Assembly: GCA_964484195.1 (NCBI GenBank) | Contig: CAZAER010000007.1 | Coordinates: 62,001 to 126,000 of the forward strand | From: JALHOP01 sp964484195 | GTDB lineage: Bacteria; Myxococcota; XYA12-FULL-58-9; JALHOP01 | Reading direction: 5' to 3' | Length of the DNA stretch: 64,000 bases | Shown here: positions 7,009 through 16,142 of the stretch, piece after piece | Position numbering within the stretch: the stretch's first letter is position 1 | Layout of the letters: every line of letters starts with the position of its first letter | Position numbers and translations under genes: made by a program | The notes under the pieces: generated by a model | The model's input: the letters and a program-made list of their open reading frames with translations, nothing else | Databases searched by the model: none | Told to the model about the DNA's origin: nothing

Positions 7009-9494
7009 GGGGTGCTCGCTATATCGGACACGAGTTGTTTGAGGCGCGCGATGTCGACCGGCTTCGTGAGGTGCGCGTCGAACCCGGCTTCACGCGAACG
7101 CTCGCGGTCACGCGCCTGGCCATAGCCCGAGACCGCGACGACGCGGGTGCTCGCGGTGCGTGGGTCGGTGGTGCGCAGGGCCGCCGCGACTTGATAGCCG
7201 TCCATACCCGGGAGCCCTATGTCGAGGAGCACGAGCTCGGGGCTCAAGCTGTCCGCGATGCGCAACGCCGATGGTCCGTCGCCCGCGACTTCGACCTTGT
7301 GGCCCCAGAGGGTCAGCAGCTGAGCCAACGATTCCGCGGCGTCGACGTTGTCGTCGACCACCAGCACTTTCAGACAAGTGCGATGAATCTTGCGCTGTGG
7401 CGTCGGTGCGGTCGCGGCTTGCTCGACAGGCGTCTCGGCGAGCGGCAAGTGCACCGTGAACTCGCTGCCGCGGCCGATCCCTTCACTGTTCACCGCGACA
7501 TGGCCGCCGTGCATTTCGGCGATGCGCTTGACCATGGTGAGACCGATGCCGAGGCCGCCTTGGGAACGGTCGAGCGCGGGTGACGCCTGCATGAACGGCT
7601 CGAAGACGTGGGGCAACATGTCGGCGGCGATGCCGATTCCGGTATCGCGGACGCGCACCACGACGTCGCTGCCGTGCCGTTGTAGCGAGAAAGCGATGCG
7701 CCCGCCGGGCTCGGTGTACTTCGCGGCGTTGTTGAGCAGATTCGTGAACACCTGATCGAGGCGGACTGGGTCGGCCTCCACCCAGAGACCGTCGGCGATT
7801 TCGCAAGTGAACTCGTGCCGCCGCGCGGTCATGATGTGGCTCGCGGCATCGGCGGCCGCCCGCGCGATGGGTCCGACTTCGACGCGCGTCCGGCGCAGCT
7901 CGATCTTGCCGCGGGTGACACGCGACACGTCGAGGAGGTCATCCACCAAACGCGCGAGATGGTGGACTTGGCGTTCGATGGTCTCGAGCAAGCGCTCCGC
8001 TTGAGCGGGCGACTTGGTTTCGCGGATGAGCTGGATGCCGGTGAGCATCGGAGCGAGCGGGTTGCGCAGCTCATGGGAGAGCATGGCGAGGAACTCGTCC
8101 TTGCGCCGGTCGGCGTCACGCGCGTCGCGATGCAGACGCGCCCGCTCGATGGCCTGCGCCCCTTGACGGGCGAGGGCATAAAGAAAGCTCTGGTCTTCGG
8201 GGGTGAAGGTCTGCGCTTCCTGGAACGCGAGACCGAACACCGCGGTCGCGCGGTCTTGGGAGACGAGAGGGACGGCGCAGAGGGCCGCGGTGCCGGGGGC
8301 GAGCTGTGAGAACTGTGGATACTCGCGCGCGTAGTCTTGCGGCGTGTGGACCCAGACCGGGCGGCCGGTGCGGAAGGCGAGGGCGGCGGGCGTGTCGCCG
8401 TCGATGGCGACGGCGCGGTAGTGATCGAGCAAGCCGTTGTCGTACCCGTGCGATTGCAGCAGGTGCAGGTGCGTGCCGTCGGCGGTCGGCAGCATGATCA
8501 TGCCGGCGTAGGCTCGCATGGCGGCGACCGCTTGACCGACGATGATCGTGCCGATGGCCTCGGCATCGAAGGCTCCAACCAGCTGTGCGGTGATCGCCTG
8601 CAGACGCGTGGTGCGCTCGGCGGCCCGCTCGGCTGCTTTGCGGGCGCGCTGCTCGGCGCGATAGAGGCGGGTGTTGCTGGCAGCGAGACCGAAGCGTCGC
8701 GACAAGTCTTCCGCGAGGACGATCGCTTCGGCGCTGAAGTCGCGAACCGCGTCGTTCGCGGCCAAGGTCATCGCTGCAATGCCGCCATCGCGGCCAATGA
8801 GCGGCATGACCAGCGCCGTTTTGCACGGCGAGGGGGGGGCGCCGAACGGGCTCACTCCCTCGGCGAGCACGCGCGCAGGTCTGCCTTGCAAGACTTCGTC
8901 GATCGCCGAGCCAGCAAGCACGGCGCGCTCGCCAACGCGCGAAACCCGTCTTGCACCTTCTTCTCTGTACGCAATAGCGGCAAGACCATTGGCGGCATCG
9001 GACGGGCGAAGGTGAACCGTGCACCAGTCGGCGAAAGTCGCTACCGCGAGCTCGGCCATGCGCGTCCACATTTGCGGACTGTCGCCATCGTTCTCGAGGA
9101 GCACCATGGCGTCGTTGAAGAAGCGCCGCGCCTCGAGTGATCGCTGCTCGCTCGACACGTCGGCGAAGGCCAGGGTGACGCCGCGGGCCGGGCTACCGTC
9201 GGGGGTCGCCGTCACGCTTACGTAGCGTCGCCCCCGCGGAAACGTCGCGAGCAAGGTGTCTTCGGCGCGTTGGCCGGCAAGAGCGACGCGAATCAGACGC
9301 TCGATGGGCTCGAGGGCGCCGTCGAGATGAGTCGAGAGGAGCTCACCCAATGGCGAATTCGTGAAGAACGCCTGATAGTTGGAGCTCGCCAACCGACACA
9401 CGCCCCCGGTGTCGTAGTAGGCGACCGCTAAAGGCAACGCGTCGACGACGCTCGCGAGCGGCGCCTCGTCCTCCCCCAACCCTGCCATGCTCAT
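7005..9494 (-). CDS. Hybrid sensor histidine kinase (PAS-GAF-GAF-HK-REC)
   Basis: A soluble 829-residue hybrid kinase with no membrane segment. Domain order: PAS about residues 10-115, two GAF domains about 130-280 and 305-455, HisKA with the phosphorylated histidine in AMLSHELRNPL (His474), HATPase with NLLNNAAKY, DTGIGI and GGLGIGLT (about 580-690), and a receiver domain with VLVVDDN, phospho-acceptor Asp758 in LLDIGLPG and the lysine in TKPV (about 710-829). It probably senses a cytoplasmic signal and passes phosphate internally to the receiver. Start: ATG at 9494, with alternatives at 9488 and a TTG at 9524. It is divergent from a second kinase gene that heads the KaiC operon, so the two may share a signalling circuit. 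Confidence 0.92.
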   Translation of the reverse strand: MSMAGLGEDEAPLASVVDALPLAVAYYDTGGVCRLASSNYQAFFTNSPLGELLSTHLDGALEPIERLIRVALAGQRAEDTLLATFPRGRRYVSVTATPDGSPARGVTLAFADVSSEQRSLEARRFFNDAMVLLENDGDSPQMWTRMAELAVATFADWCTVHLRPSDAANGLAAIAYREEGARRVSRVGERAVLAGSAIDEVLQGRPARVLAEGVSPFGAPPSPCKTALVMPLIGRDGGIAAMTLAANDAVRDFSAEAIVLAEDLSRRFGLAASNTRLYRAEQRARKAAERAAERTTRLQAITAQLVGAFDAEAIGTIIVGQAVAAMRAYAGMIMLPTADGTHLHLLQSHGYDNGLLDHYRAVAIDGDTPAALAFRTGRPVWVHTPQDYAREYPQFSQLAPGTAALCAVPLVSQDRATAVFGLAFQEAQTFTPEDQSFLYALARQGAQAIERARLHRDARDADRRKDEFLAMLSHELRNPLAPMLTGIQLIRETKSPAQAERLLETIERQVHHLARLVDDLLDVSRVTRGKIELRRTRVEVGPIARAAADAASHIMTARRHEFTCEIADGLWVEADPVRLDQVFTNLLNNAAKYTEPGGRIAFSLQRHGSDVVVRVRDTGIGIAADMLPHVFEPFMQASPALDRSQGGLGIGLTMVKRIAEMHGGHVAVNSEGIGRGSEFTVHLPLAETPVEQAATAPTPQRKIHRTCLKVLVVDDNVDAAESLAQLLTLWGHKVEVAGDGPSALRIADSLSPELVLLDIGLPGMDGYQVAAALRTTDPRTASTRVVAVSGYGQARDRERSREAGFDAHLTKPVDIARLKQLVSDIASTP

Positions 9495-9588
9495 CTCATG
9501 ACGGGGCCTGCTCTCTTTCGTCAAGCGGCATTAAAGGCCCTTGGGTTTCTTGGTGGGGTGGGGTACTAGCACCCCGGGGGAGTTGCTG

Positions 9589-10386
9589 TTGTCAGCGCCG
9601 ATTCGACCGAGCACAGGCGGCGTCTCATCGATCGCCGAGAGCGACGCGCGCGAAGCGGAGCTCGACGGGCTCCGTCGTGCCGTCGAAGCACGCGACGACT
9701 TCCTCGCGGCGGCGTCCCACGAGCTGCGCACTCCCATTGGGACGATGCTGCTGCACGTGGAGAGCATCGCTCAGCTCGCTCGCGAGGGCGCGTCGCCGCA
9801 GCTTGCGGCTCGGATTGCCACGTTGCATGGGCAAATGCGCCACTACGCCCGGCGCGCGACGACGCTGCTCGACGTCTCGGTCATTCTCGCCGGCAAGCTC
9901 CAGCTTCGCCCCGAGCCCGTAGATGTCGCCGAGCTCGTGGGCGACGTGATCGACCTGGTGCGTGTCGAAGCCGAGAGGGTGGGCTCGTCGCTGACTCTCG
10001 AGGCCATCGCGCGCCCCGTTGGCTCCTTCGATCGCACCCGTCTCGAGCAAGTCGTCTTGAACCTGCTCAGCAATGCCATCAAGTACGGCGACGGCGAGCC
10101 CATCCGCGTGCGTCTCGAGGCGCTCGATGATCGCGTGATGGTGACCGTCATCGATGAGGGCATCGGCATCAGCCCCGAAGATCAGACGCGCATCTTCGGC
10201 CGCTTCGAGCGCGCGCCGCTCGAGAAGCACGGTGACGTGCCGAGTGGTGGCTTCGGCGTCGGACTATTCATCGTGAAAGAGATCGTCGACGCCATGGGCG
10301 GGACGATCAATGTCGTGAGTCGCTCGGGGGAGGGCTCATCATTCACCGTGGCGCTGCCGCTTACGCGCCACCGGGACGTTCAATGA
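9589..10386 (+). CDS. Small soluble sensor histidine kinase
   Basis: A compact kinase of 265 residues with only HisKA (His44 in AAASHELRTPIG) and HATPase domains: N-box NLLSNAIKYG, G1 DEGIGI, G2 GGFGVGLFIVKEIV. There is no recognisable sensor domain or membrane segment, so the input must come from a partner. I prefer the TTG at 9589, which has GGGGGAG six bases upstream; the frame is open to a TTG at 9541 and the true start is uncertain. The stop overlaps the ATG of the KaiC-like gene (ATGA), which suggests that kinase and ATPase are made together. Confidence 0.85.
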   Translation: MSAPIRPSTGGVSSIAESDAREAELDGLRRAVEARDDFLAAASHELRTPIGTMLLHVESIAQLAREGASPQLAARIATLHGQMRHYARRATTLLDVSVILAGKLQLRPEPVDVAELVGDVIDLVRVEAERVGSSLTLEAIARPVGSFDRTRLEQVVLNLLSNAIKYGDGEPIRVRLEALDDRVMVTVIDEGIGISPEDQTRIFGRFERAPLEKHGDVPSGGFGVGLFIVKEIVDAMGGTINVVSRSGEGSSFTVALPLTRHRDVQ

Positions 10387-11891
10387 ACACCGAACGGCAA
10401 GGCCATCGCCGTCTCGCTAGCGGGATCAACGGACTCGACACGCTCCTCGGCGGCGGCTTCTTCGCCGGCGGCGTGTACATCATTCAAGGCCCGCCGGGCG
10501 CCGGTAAGACGGTCTTCGGCAATCAGCTGTGCTTCAACCACGTCGCCGCGGGTCACCGGGCGCTGTACGTGACGCTGCTCGCCGAGACGCACGCGCGCAT
10601 GATGCTGAACCTGCGCGCCTTCAATTTCTTCGACGAGGGCAAGGTCCCGACCGCTATCTACTACATGAGCGCGTTCCGCACGCTCGAAGAAGAGGGCCTG
10701 CGAGGTTTGCTCGAGCTCTTGCGCCGGGAGATCCGCGGGCGCAACGCCAGCATGTTGCTGCTCGACGGTTTGGTGTCCGCCGAGGAGTCGGCGGAGTCGC
10801 CCCGCGACTTCAAGAAGTTCATCCACGAGCTGCAAAACCAAGCGACGCTTCTCGGTTGCACCACCTTCTTGCTGACCAGCGGCGGCATTGGCCGCGGCGT
10901 GCGTGCCGAGCACACCATGGTCGACGGCTTGCTCGAGCTAGGTGACGAGCTCCACGTGGTCCGTAGCGAGCGCTTCATTCACGTTTCGAAGTTCCGAGGC
11001 GGCGCTCACCTGCGTGGGCGGCACGCCTTCGAGATCAACGACGACGGCATCACCGTGCATCCACGAATCGAGGCGTTGCTCGCCGAGCCCACCTACCGCG
11101 ACAAGGTTCGCGACCACGACCTCTCGTCGGGCAGCAAGGGACTCGACGCCATGCTCTGCGGCGGCATTCCCTCGGGTAGCGCCAGCGTCGTCATTGGTCC
11201 GTCGGGTATCGGCAAGACGACTTTCGGTTTGCAGTTCCTCTCGCAGGTTAGCGCCAGTGAGCCCGGCGTCTTCTTCGGGTTCTACGAGTCCATCGCCGCG
11301 GTGCACGCTAAAGCGGAGGCCCTCGGCATCCCGCTCCACGACAAGGTGAAGCGCGGTGAGCTGTTCATGGCCTGGACCCCCGCCACCGAGCCCATTCTCG
11401 ACGCGGTCGGCGCCCGACTCATCGACACGGTGAAGCGCACGGGAGCACGTCGTGTCTTCATCGACAGTCTGGGAGCGTTCTCGGGCCTGTCGTTCTATCC
11501 CGAGCGTGCCGTGCCGTTTTTCGCGGCGATCACCAACGAGCTACGCGCCATCGGCGCCACCTCGATCTGGACGTACGAGACGGCGCGGCTGATGGGGCCC
11601 GAGATCCCGTCGCCGCTGCATGGGATCTCGCCGATGGTCGACAACGCCGTGGTGATGCGCTTCGTCGAAATCGATTCGCGTCTCCATCGGTTGATCTCGG
11701 TGATGAAGAAGCGCAACGGACCGTTCGATCCGGCGTTGCGTGAGTTCACCATCGACGACCGCGGCTTCGTCGTCGGCGACGAGTTCGCCAGCGTCGAGGC
11801 GTTGTTGACCGGCGCCGCGCGCCACGTGGCTGCCCCGCCGCGTCCGGCCAAGGCAAAAGCGCGATCGCGCCAGAAAAAGAGAGGTCGATGA
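10383..11891 (+). CDS. Two-domain KaiC-like ATPase
   Basis: A 502-residue RecA-superfamily ATPase with the KaiC double-domain layout. Walker A motifs: GPPGAGKT (residues 36-43) and GPSGIGKT (272-279). Walker B-like strands: SMLLLDG and RVFIDSLG. The C-terminal segment (DNAVVMRFVEIDSRLHRLISV, then FDPALREFTIDDRGFVV) follows the KaiC pattern. In KaiC the CII phosphosites are Ser-Thr in ISTITD; here the aligned stretch reads ISPMVD, so the Thr site appears lost. A basic tail (KAKARSRQKKRGR) ends the protein. It sits between a histidine kinase and a receiver-only protein with 4-bp overlaps on both sides, which suggests a signalling scaffold or switch rather than a true clock. kaiA and kaiB are absent from the window. 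Confidence 0.88.
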   Translation: MNTERQGHRRLASGINGLDTLLGGGFFAGGVYIIQGPPGAGKTVFGNQLCFNHVAAGHRALYVTLLAETHARMMLNLRAFNFFDEGKVPTAIYYMSAFRTLEEEGLRGLLELLRREIRGRNASMLLLDGLVSAEESAESPRDFKKFIHELQNQATLLGCTTFLLTSGGIGRGVRAEHTMVDGLLELGDELHVVRSERFIHVSKFRGGAHLRGRHAFEINDDGITVHPRIEALLAEPTYRDKVRDHDLSSGSKGLDAMLCGGIPSGSASVVIGPSGIGKTTFGLQFLSQVSASEPGVFFGFYESIAAVHAKAEALGIPLHDKVKRGELFMAWTPATEPILDAVGARLIDTVKRTGARRVFIDSLGAFSGLSFYPERAVPFFAAITNELRAIGATSIWTYETARLMGPEIPSPLHGISPMVDNAVVMRFVEIDSRLHRLISVMKKRNGPFDPALREFTIDDRGFVVGDEFASVEALLTGAARHVAAPPRPAKAKARSRQKKRGR

Positions 11892-12256
11892 AGACCATTC
11901 TCGTTGTCGACGACGAATTCGGCTTTGCCGAAGCGCTCGGCTCGATTTTGAGCGACGACGGGTTTCGTGTGTTCATCGCGGTGAACGGGCGGCAGGCTTT
12001 GGAACGCATCCCCGAGGTGCGTCCGCATCTCATCATCCTCGACTTCATGATGCCGGTGCTCTCGGGCCCGGCGACCCTGGAGGCGCTGCGCGGTGATCCT
12101 ATGACCGAGAAACTTCCGGTCATCATGGTCAGCGCCGTCGAGGAAGAGTCGGTGCGCGAATACACCGACCGCTACGATTTGTTCTTGCGTAAACCCTTCG
12201 GTGTCGGCGAGCTGATGAACGCAGTTCACTCGCTCATTGGAGACGAAGGATCGTGA
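11888..12256 (+). CDS. Single-domain response regulator (REC only)
   Basis: A 122-residue CheY-like receiver. The acidic pair is in ILVVDDE, the phospho-acceptor is Asp52 in LIILDFMMP, and the switch residues include Ser in MVSAVEE and Lys in LRKPFG. There is no output domain, so it probably acts by protein contact. Its ATG overlaps the stop of the KaiC-like gene, and its stop overlaps the GTG of the next lipoprotein gene. It is the likely target of the histidine kinase at the head of this operon. Confidence 0.9.
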   Translation: MKTILVVDDEFGFAEALGSILSDDGFRVFIAVNGRQALERIPEVRPHLIILDFMMPVLSGPATLEALRGDPMTEKLPVIMVSAVEEESVREYTDRYDLFLRKPFGVGELMNAVHSLIGDEGS

Positions 12257-14151
12257 TCAAGCGGCTCTGTCCGCTCCTGATCGTACTGACATCCTGTGGA
12301 CGCTCCCCGCTACCAGCGCCGGAGTTTCCGACGGTGCCGCCCGCGTTCGCCGAAAGTGCCCGCTATGGCGTCGTGACCCTTCGCGAAGCGTCGATCGTCA
12401 TGAAAGGTGCGGGCTCCGACGGCACCGTGCCCTCCCTGCGCAGCAGCAACCTCACGCGCATCCTCGTCACCGGACAGCTCGAGCCACACATGCATCGGCG
12501 CACGATCGTGCCGACCGATGGCTGCGTCGTGACCACGGCGCGCGCCCGGCTTGCCACCAAAGGGAAGAAGAGCGTCGAAGTCGATGGCCTCGCCGGCGCG
12601 CCTCCCTTGCCCTCCGACGTTGCCCAAGTGACCGCGTGGCCCGGCGCCAAGCCGGTCGTCGAGCTCGAGCTGCCCGCTCCGGCGGTCGGGGCTCTGCTCG
12701 ACTTCTTCGTGGAGCAGACCTGTATCCGTGGCTTCGACATGGTGCCGCCGGTGGTCTTCGGCGCGGCCATGCCAACGCTCGACAGCAAGATGAGCATCCG
12801 CGCCGACCCGTCCTTCCAAGCACGCGTCGTGGTCTCGAAGGGCGGCGATCAGGTCACCACCTTGCAAGCGCCACCGCAGAAGGGTGGCCAAGCGTGGACC
12901 CTGCGCGAGCGCGATCTTCCCGCCTACCACGACGATGCTTTCTCGATCGACTCGCAACACACGGGGCCTTGGGCGCAAGTGGTCATCGGCTCGGTGCGCG
13001 CGGCCGGTGGCGAAAAGAGCTACGCCGACGGTTGGAGCTCGATTGCCGCGCACGTGCGTGAGGCAGCCGAGCCGGCGTCTCCGGCCGGATCGCCGGAGGG
13101 CGACCTCAAGGGCTCGGCGACGGCTCGGCTGCGTAAGCTTCGCGATCGTTTGGCCCCGAAAGTTGCGCGGGCTCCGTTCGCCCCGGCCAGGCGCTACGCC
13201 GACATCCCGGCGGGTGGTGCGACGCCGTTCGAGGTTGCGGCGGCGATCGTCCTCGCCACCAAAGATTCACCGGACCGCGGCCACCTAGCGCTCGCGACGT
13301 TGGCCGATGGCCCACTCCTCGTCGACAGTGTCCCCAGCCTCTATCCCTTCCGAGCGGTGCTGGTCGCGACGCGCGCCAACGGCGGCTGGCAGTTCGACGA
13401 CCCCACGTGTCTCAACTGTCCGCCGGGCCATCTGCCGAGCGACCTCGCCGGGGGCAGAGCGCTCGTGGTCACCGACGAAGGCTATGAGATCACCGAGGTC
13501 CCATTCGGCGCGACCGAGACCTCGCGTGCCCGGATGCAGATCGCCTGGAACCTCACCGGCATCGAGCTCGCGGGAACCGTTTTGGCGGACTTCGAGGGAA
13601 GTGGTGCGCGCAAGCTCGCGAAGCTCATGGAGGCCGCCACCGTCCAAGCGAGCCCCGAGTCTTTAGGCCAGGTGCGGAGCGCGTTGTTCGGTAGCGCGGC
13701 GGGCTTGGAGCTGCTCGGTGTCGGCGAATCGTCGCCTCCCAACGCCCGGCCATACGAGATGCGTTTCCAGGTTGCCGCTAAAGCGGACGCGAGCGGCAGC
13801 CTCCTGCGTTTGCCGGTCTACCGGGTCGCCGGGCCTTGGGTGCCGTGGCTGACACCCGTCTCGGAGCCGCGTGATGTCGTCCTACCGGGGCCGCTGCGCG
13901 CCGAGACGACCGTCACCATCCAGATGCCGAAGTCGTACAATATGGCGCGACTCGGAGACATCAGCGTGCGCAAGACCGTGGGCGAGTACCAGATCCACGT
14001 CGAGCATCGCGACGATGTCGTCACCATCACGCGCCGCATCGGTCTGTTCACGCGTCATGTGCCCAAGGAACGTTTCGGCGAGCTTCGTGAGCTCGTGCTC
14101 GCCGCGGCAGATGCTGACGCCCAAGTCATCGAGCTCAATGTCGGCAGGTGA
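12253..14151 (+). CDS. Lipoprotein with transglutaminase-like fold, catalytic residues not evident
   Basis: A 632-residue predicted lipoprotein (lipobox VLTSC, Cys15). It resembles proteins of the DUF3857/transglutaminase type: an N-terminal beta-rich half, then at about residues 320-420 a segment that follows the transglutaminase core (FEVAAAIVLATKDSP, FRAVLVATRANGG, FDDPTCLNCPPGHLPSDLAG). The usual catalytic Cys of the helix and the His of the core are not apparent, so the domain is probably non-enzymatic. The C-terminal part resembles a DUF3858-like beta domain. Its GTG overlaps the response-regulator stop, and its own stop overlaps a GTG that precedes folD. Function unknown; an envelope binding role is possible. 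Confidence 0.6.
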   Translation: MIKRLCPLLIVLTSCGRSPLPAPEFPTVPPAFAESARYGVVTLREASIVMKGAGSDGTVPSLRSSNLTRILVTGQLEPHMHRRTIVPTDGCVVTTARARLATKGKKSVEVDGLAGAPPLPSDVAQVTAWPGAKPVVELELPAPAVGALLDFFVEQTCIRGFDMVPPVVFGAAMPTLDSKMSIRADPSFQARVVVSKGGDQVTTLQAPPQKGGQAWTLRERDLPAYHDDAFSIDSQHTGPWAQVVIGSVRAAGGEKSYADGWSSIAAHVREAAEPASPAGSPEGDLKGSATARLRKLRDRLAPKVARAPFAPARRYADIPAGGATPFEVAAAIVLATKDSPDRGHLALATLADGPLLVDSVPSLYPFRAVLVATRANGGWQFDDPTCLNCPPGHLPSDLAGGRALVVTDEGYEITEVPFGATETSRARMQIAWNLTGIELAGTVLADFEGSGARKLAKLMEAATVQASPESLGQVRSALFGSAAGLELLGVGESSPPNARPYEMRFQVAAKADASGSLLRLPVYRVAGPWVPWLTPVSEPRDVVLPGPLRAETTVTIQMPKSYNMARLGDISVRKTVGEYQIHVEHRDDVVTITRRIGLFTRHVPKERFGELRELVLAAADADAQVIELNVGR

Positions 14152-14156
14152 ACGCC

Positions 14157-15011
14157 ATGGCCAAGATCATCGATGGTAAAGCGCTGGCGCAGCGCGTACG
14201 TGAGGGGCTCAAGGCGGACATCGCCAAGGTCACGGCGGCGCGCGGACGTCCACCCGGGCTTGCGGTCGTGCTCGTCGGCGACGATCCGGCGTCGGCGGTC
14301 TATGTTCGCAACAAGGAAACCGCCGCCAACGGCATCGGCATGTTCTCCGAGGTCATCCGGCGTCCAGCCAACACCTCGCAACGCGAGCTCATGGATATCG
14401 TCGCTCGGCTCAACGAGCGCCCGGATGTCGACGGCTATCTGGTGCAACTGCCGCTCCCCAAGGGGCTCGATGTCGCCGAGGTGACCAACGCCATCGACGC
14501 CGACAAAGATGCCGACGGCTTGCACCCGCTCAACCTCGGGCGCCTGGTGACCGGCGAGCCGGGACCGCGGCCGTGCACTGCCGCCGGCTGTCTTGCGCTC
14601 ATCGACGAAGCAGGCGTGAAGCTCGAGGGCAAACACGCCGTGGTGATTGGCCGGAGCACGATCGTCGGCAAGCCAACCGCGCTCATGCTGCTCGAGCGCA
14701 ACGCCACGGTCACCTTGTGTCACTCGCGCACGACGGACCTCGCGGCGGAGGTGCGCCGCGCCGATGTCGTGGTGGCTGCGGTCGGTAAGCCCGGCCTCGT
14801 GAAGGGCGACTGGGTCAAGCCCGGTGCGGTGGTCATCGACGTCGGTACGACGCGCGACGACGCCGGCAAGCTTCGTGGAGACGTCGACTTCGAGAGCGCC
14901 CAGGCCGTCGCTTCCGCGATCACGCCGGTACCTGGCGGAGTGGGGCCCATGACCATCGCCATGCTGCTCACCAACGCCGTGCACGCCGCGGTTCGTCGCT
15001 CGCGCGGTTGA
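14157..15011 (+). CDS. folD: Methylenetetrahydrofolate dehydrogenase / cyclohydrolase
   Basis: A bifunctional NADP-linked enzyme of one-carbon metabolism that converts 5,10-methylene-THF to 10-formyl-THF in the cytoplasm. All signatures are present in a 284-residue protein: YVRNK (Tyr49, Lys53), GYLVQLPLP (Gln97), the DADGLHP loop with Asp120, PCTAAG, the nucleotide-binding GRSTIVGKP and the C-terminal TPVPGGVGPMT. I chose the ATG at 14157, where conserved sequence begins (AKIIDGKALA); a GTG at 14148 overlaps the upstream stop. The neighbours gcvT and gcvH use or produce methylene-THF, so the three genes form a one-carbon cluster. Confidence 0.97.
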   Translation: MAKIIDGKALAQRVREGLKADIAKVTAARGRPPGLAVVLVGDDPASAVYVRNKETAANGIGMFSEVIRRPANTSQRELMDIVARLNERPDVDGYLVQLPLPKGLDVAEVTNAIDADKDADGLHPLNLGRLVTGEPGPRPCTAAGCLALIDEAGVKLEGKHAVVIGRSTIVGKPTALMLLERNATVTLCHSRTTDLAAEVRRADVVVAAVGKPGLVKGDWVKPGAVVIDVGTTRDDAGKLRGDVDFESAQAVASAITPVPGGVGPMTIAMLLTNAVHAAVRRSRG

Positions 15012-15044
15012 CCAAGGGGCTCTTGCTTGGGGATATAGCGCGCC

Positions 15045-16142
15045 GTGAGCGATCTTCTACGTACGCCGTTTTATGCCATGCAGGCCGCCCGCGGGGCGCG
15101 CTTCGTCCCGTTCGCCGGCTACGAGATGCCGGTGCAGTTCGCTGGTCTCATGGCCGAGCATCAAGCAGTGCGCACTACCTGCGGCGTCTTCGACGTGTCG
15201 CACATGGGCGAGGTGATCGTCGAAGGCCCCGAGGCGTTGGCAGCCATGCAATGGCTCGTCACCAACGACGTGAGCAAGCTCGTCGACGGCAAAGCGCTCT
15301 ACACGGTCATGTGTGTGGCGAGCGGCGGCATTGTCGATGACCTCATCATCTACCGCGAGAACGCCAATCGCTATTTCATCTGTGTGAACGCCAGCCGCCG
15401 GCACGACGACGTCGCCCACATGAAGCGTGAGCTCGCGCGTTTCCAGTGCACGGTGACGGATATCTCCGACGCGTGGGGCCAGCTCGCGGTTCAGGGCCCG
15501 AAAGCCGACGATGTGATTGCGTCCATGACCACGGCGAAGGTTCGCGAGATGGCGCCATTCACGTGGCTCGACGCAACCGTCGGTGGCGTCCCGGTGCGCG
15601 TCGCCCGCACTGGTTACACCGGTGAGCCTGGCTTCGAGATCTACGTGCGTCCTCACGACGCCGAGACCTTTTGGAACGCGCTGATGAAAGCCGGTGAGCC
15701 GCATGGCCTCGTGCCCGCGGGTCTCGGTGCCCGCGATACCTTGCGGCTCGAGATGAAATACGCCCTCTACGGCAACGACATCGATCTCGATCACTCGCCG
15801 CTCGAAGCAGGTCTGGGTTGGGTGGTGAAGCTCGAGAAAGGCGACTTCCAGGGTCGCGCCGCGCTCGTCCGCCAAAAAGAACAAGGCGTGTCGCGCAAGC
15901 TCGTCGGCTTCACCATGCGCGACCGCGGCATTCCGCGTCAGGGCTACGTCATCCGCCATGACGGAAAAGACGTCGGTGTGGTGACCAGCGGTACCCACAG
16001 CCCGTCCTTGAACGCGCCGATCGGCGTCGGCTACGTGCCGGCCGAGCTCGCTGCCATCGGCAGCACCTTCGACGTCGTCATTCGCGACCGTGCGGTTCCC
16101 GCGGTGGTGGCGAAGACGCCCTTTTACAAAAGAGACGAGTGA
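15045..16142 (+). CDS. gcvT: Glycine cleavage system aminomethyltransferase (T protein)
   Basis: T protein transfers the methylene group of lipoyl-bound aminomethyl to THF, releasing ammonia. The 365-residue product shows the family landmarks: FVPFAGYEMPVQF, GVFDVSHMGEV, LAVQGPKA, the TGYTGEPGFEIYV motif, GLGARDTLRLEMKYALYGNDI and GVVTSGTHSPSLNAPIGVGYV near the end. The start is GTG at 15045. The stop TGA overlaps the gcvH ATG by one base (TGATG). The gap to folD is 33 bp, too short for a glycine riboswitch. Confidence 0.97.
   Translation: MSDLLRTPFYAMQAARGARFVPFAGYEMPVQFAGLMAEHQAVRTTCGVFDVSHMGEVIVEGPEALAAMQWLVTNDVSKLVDGKALYTVMCVASGGIVDDLIIYRENANRYFICVNASRRHDDVAHMKRELARFQCTVTDISDAWGQLAVQGPKADDVIASMTTAKVREMAPFTWLDATVGGVPVRVARTGYTGEPGFEIYVRPHDAETFWNALMKAGEPHGLVPAGLGARDTLRLEMKYALYGNDIDLDHSPLEAGLGWVVKLEKGDFQGRAALVRQKEQGVSRKLVGFTMRDRGIPRQGYVIRHDGKDVGVVTSGTHSPSLNAPIGVGYVPAELAAIGSTFDVVIRDRAVPAVVAKTPFYKRDE

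Noticed and set aside
15011..15045. Glycine riboswitch before gcvT
   Set aside because: The gap between folD and gcvT is only 33 bp, far shorter than a glycine aptamer.
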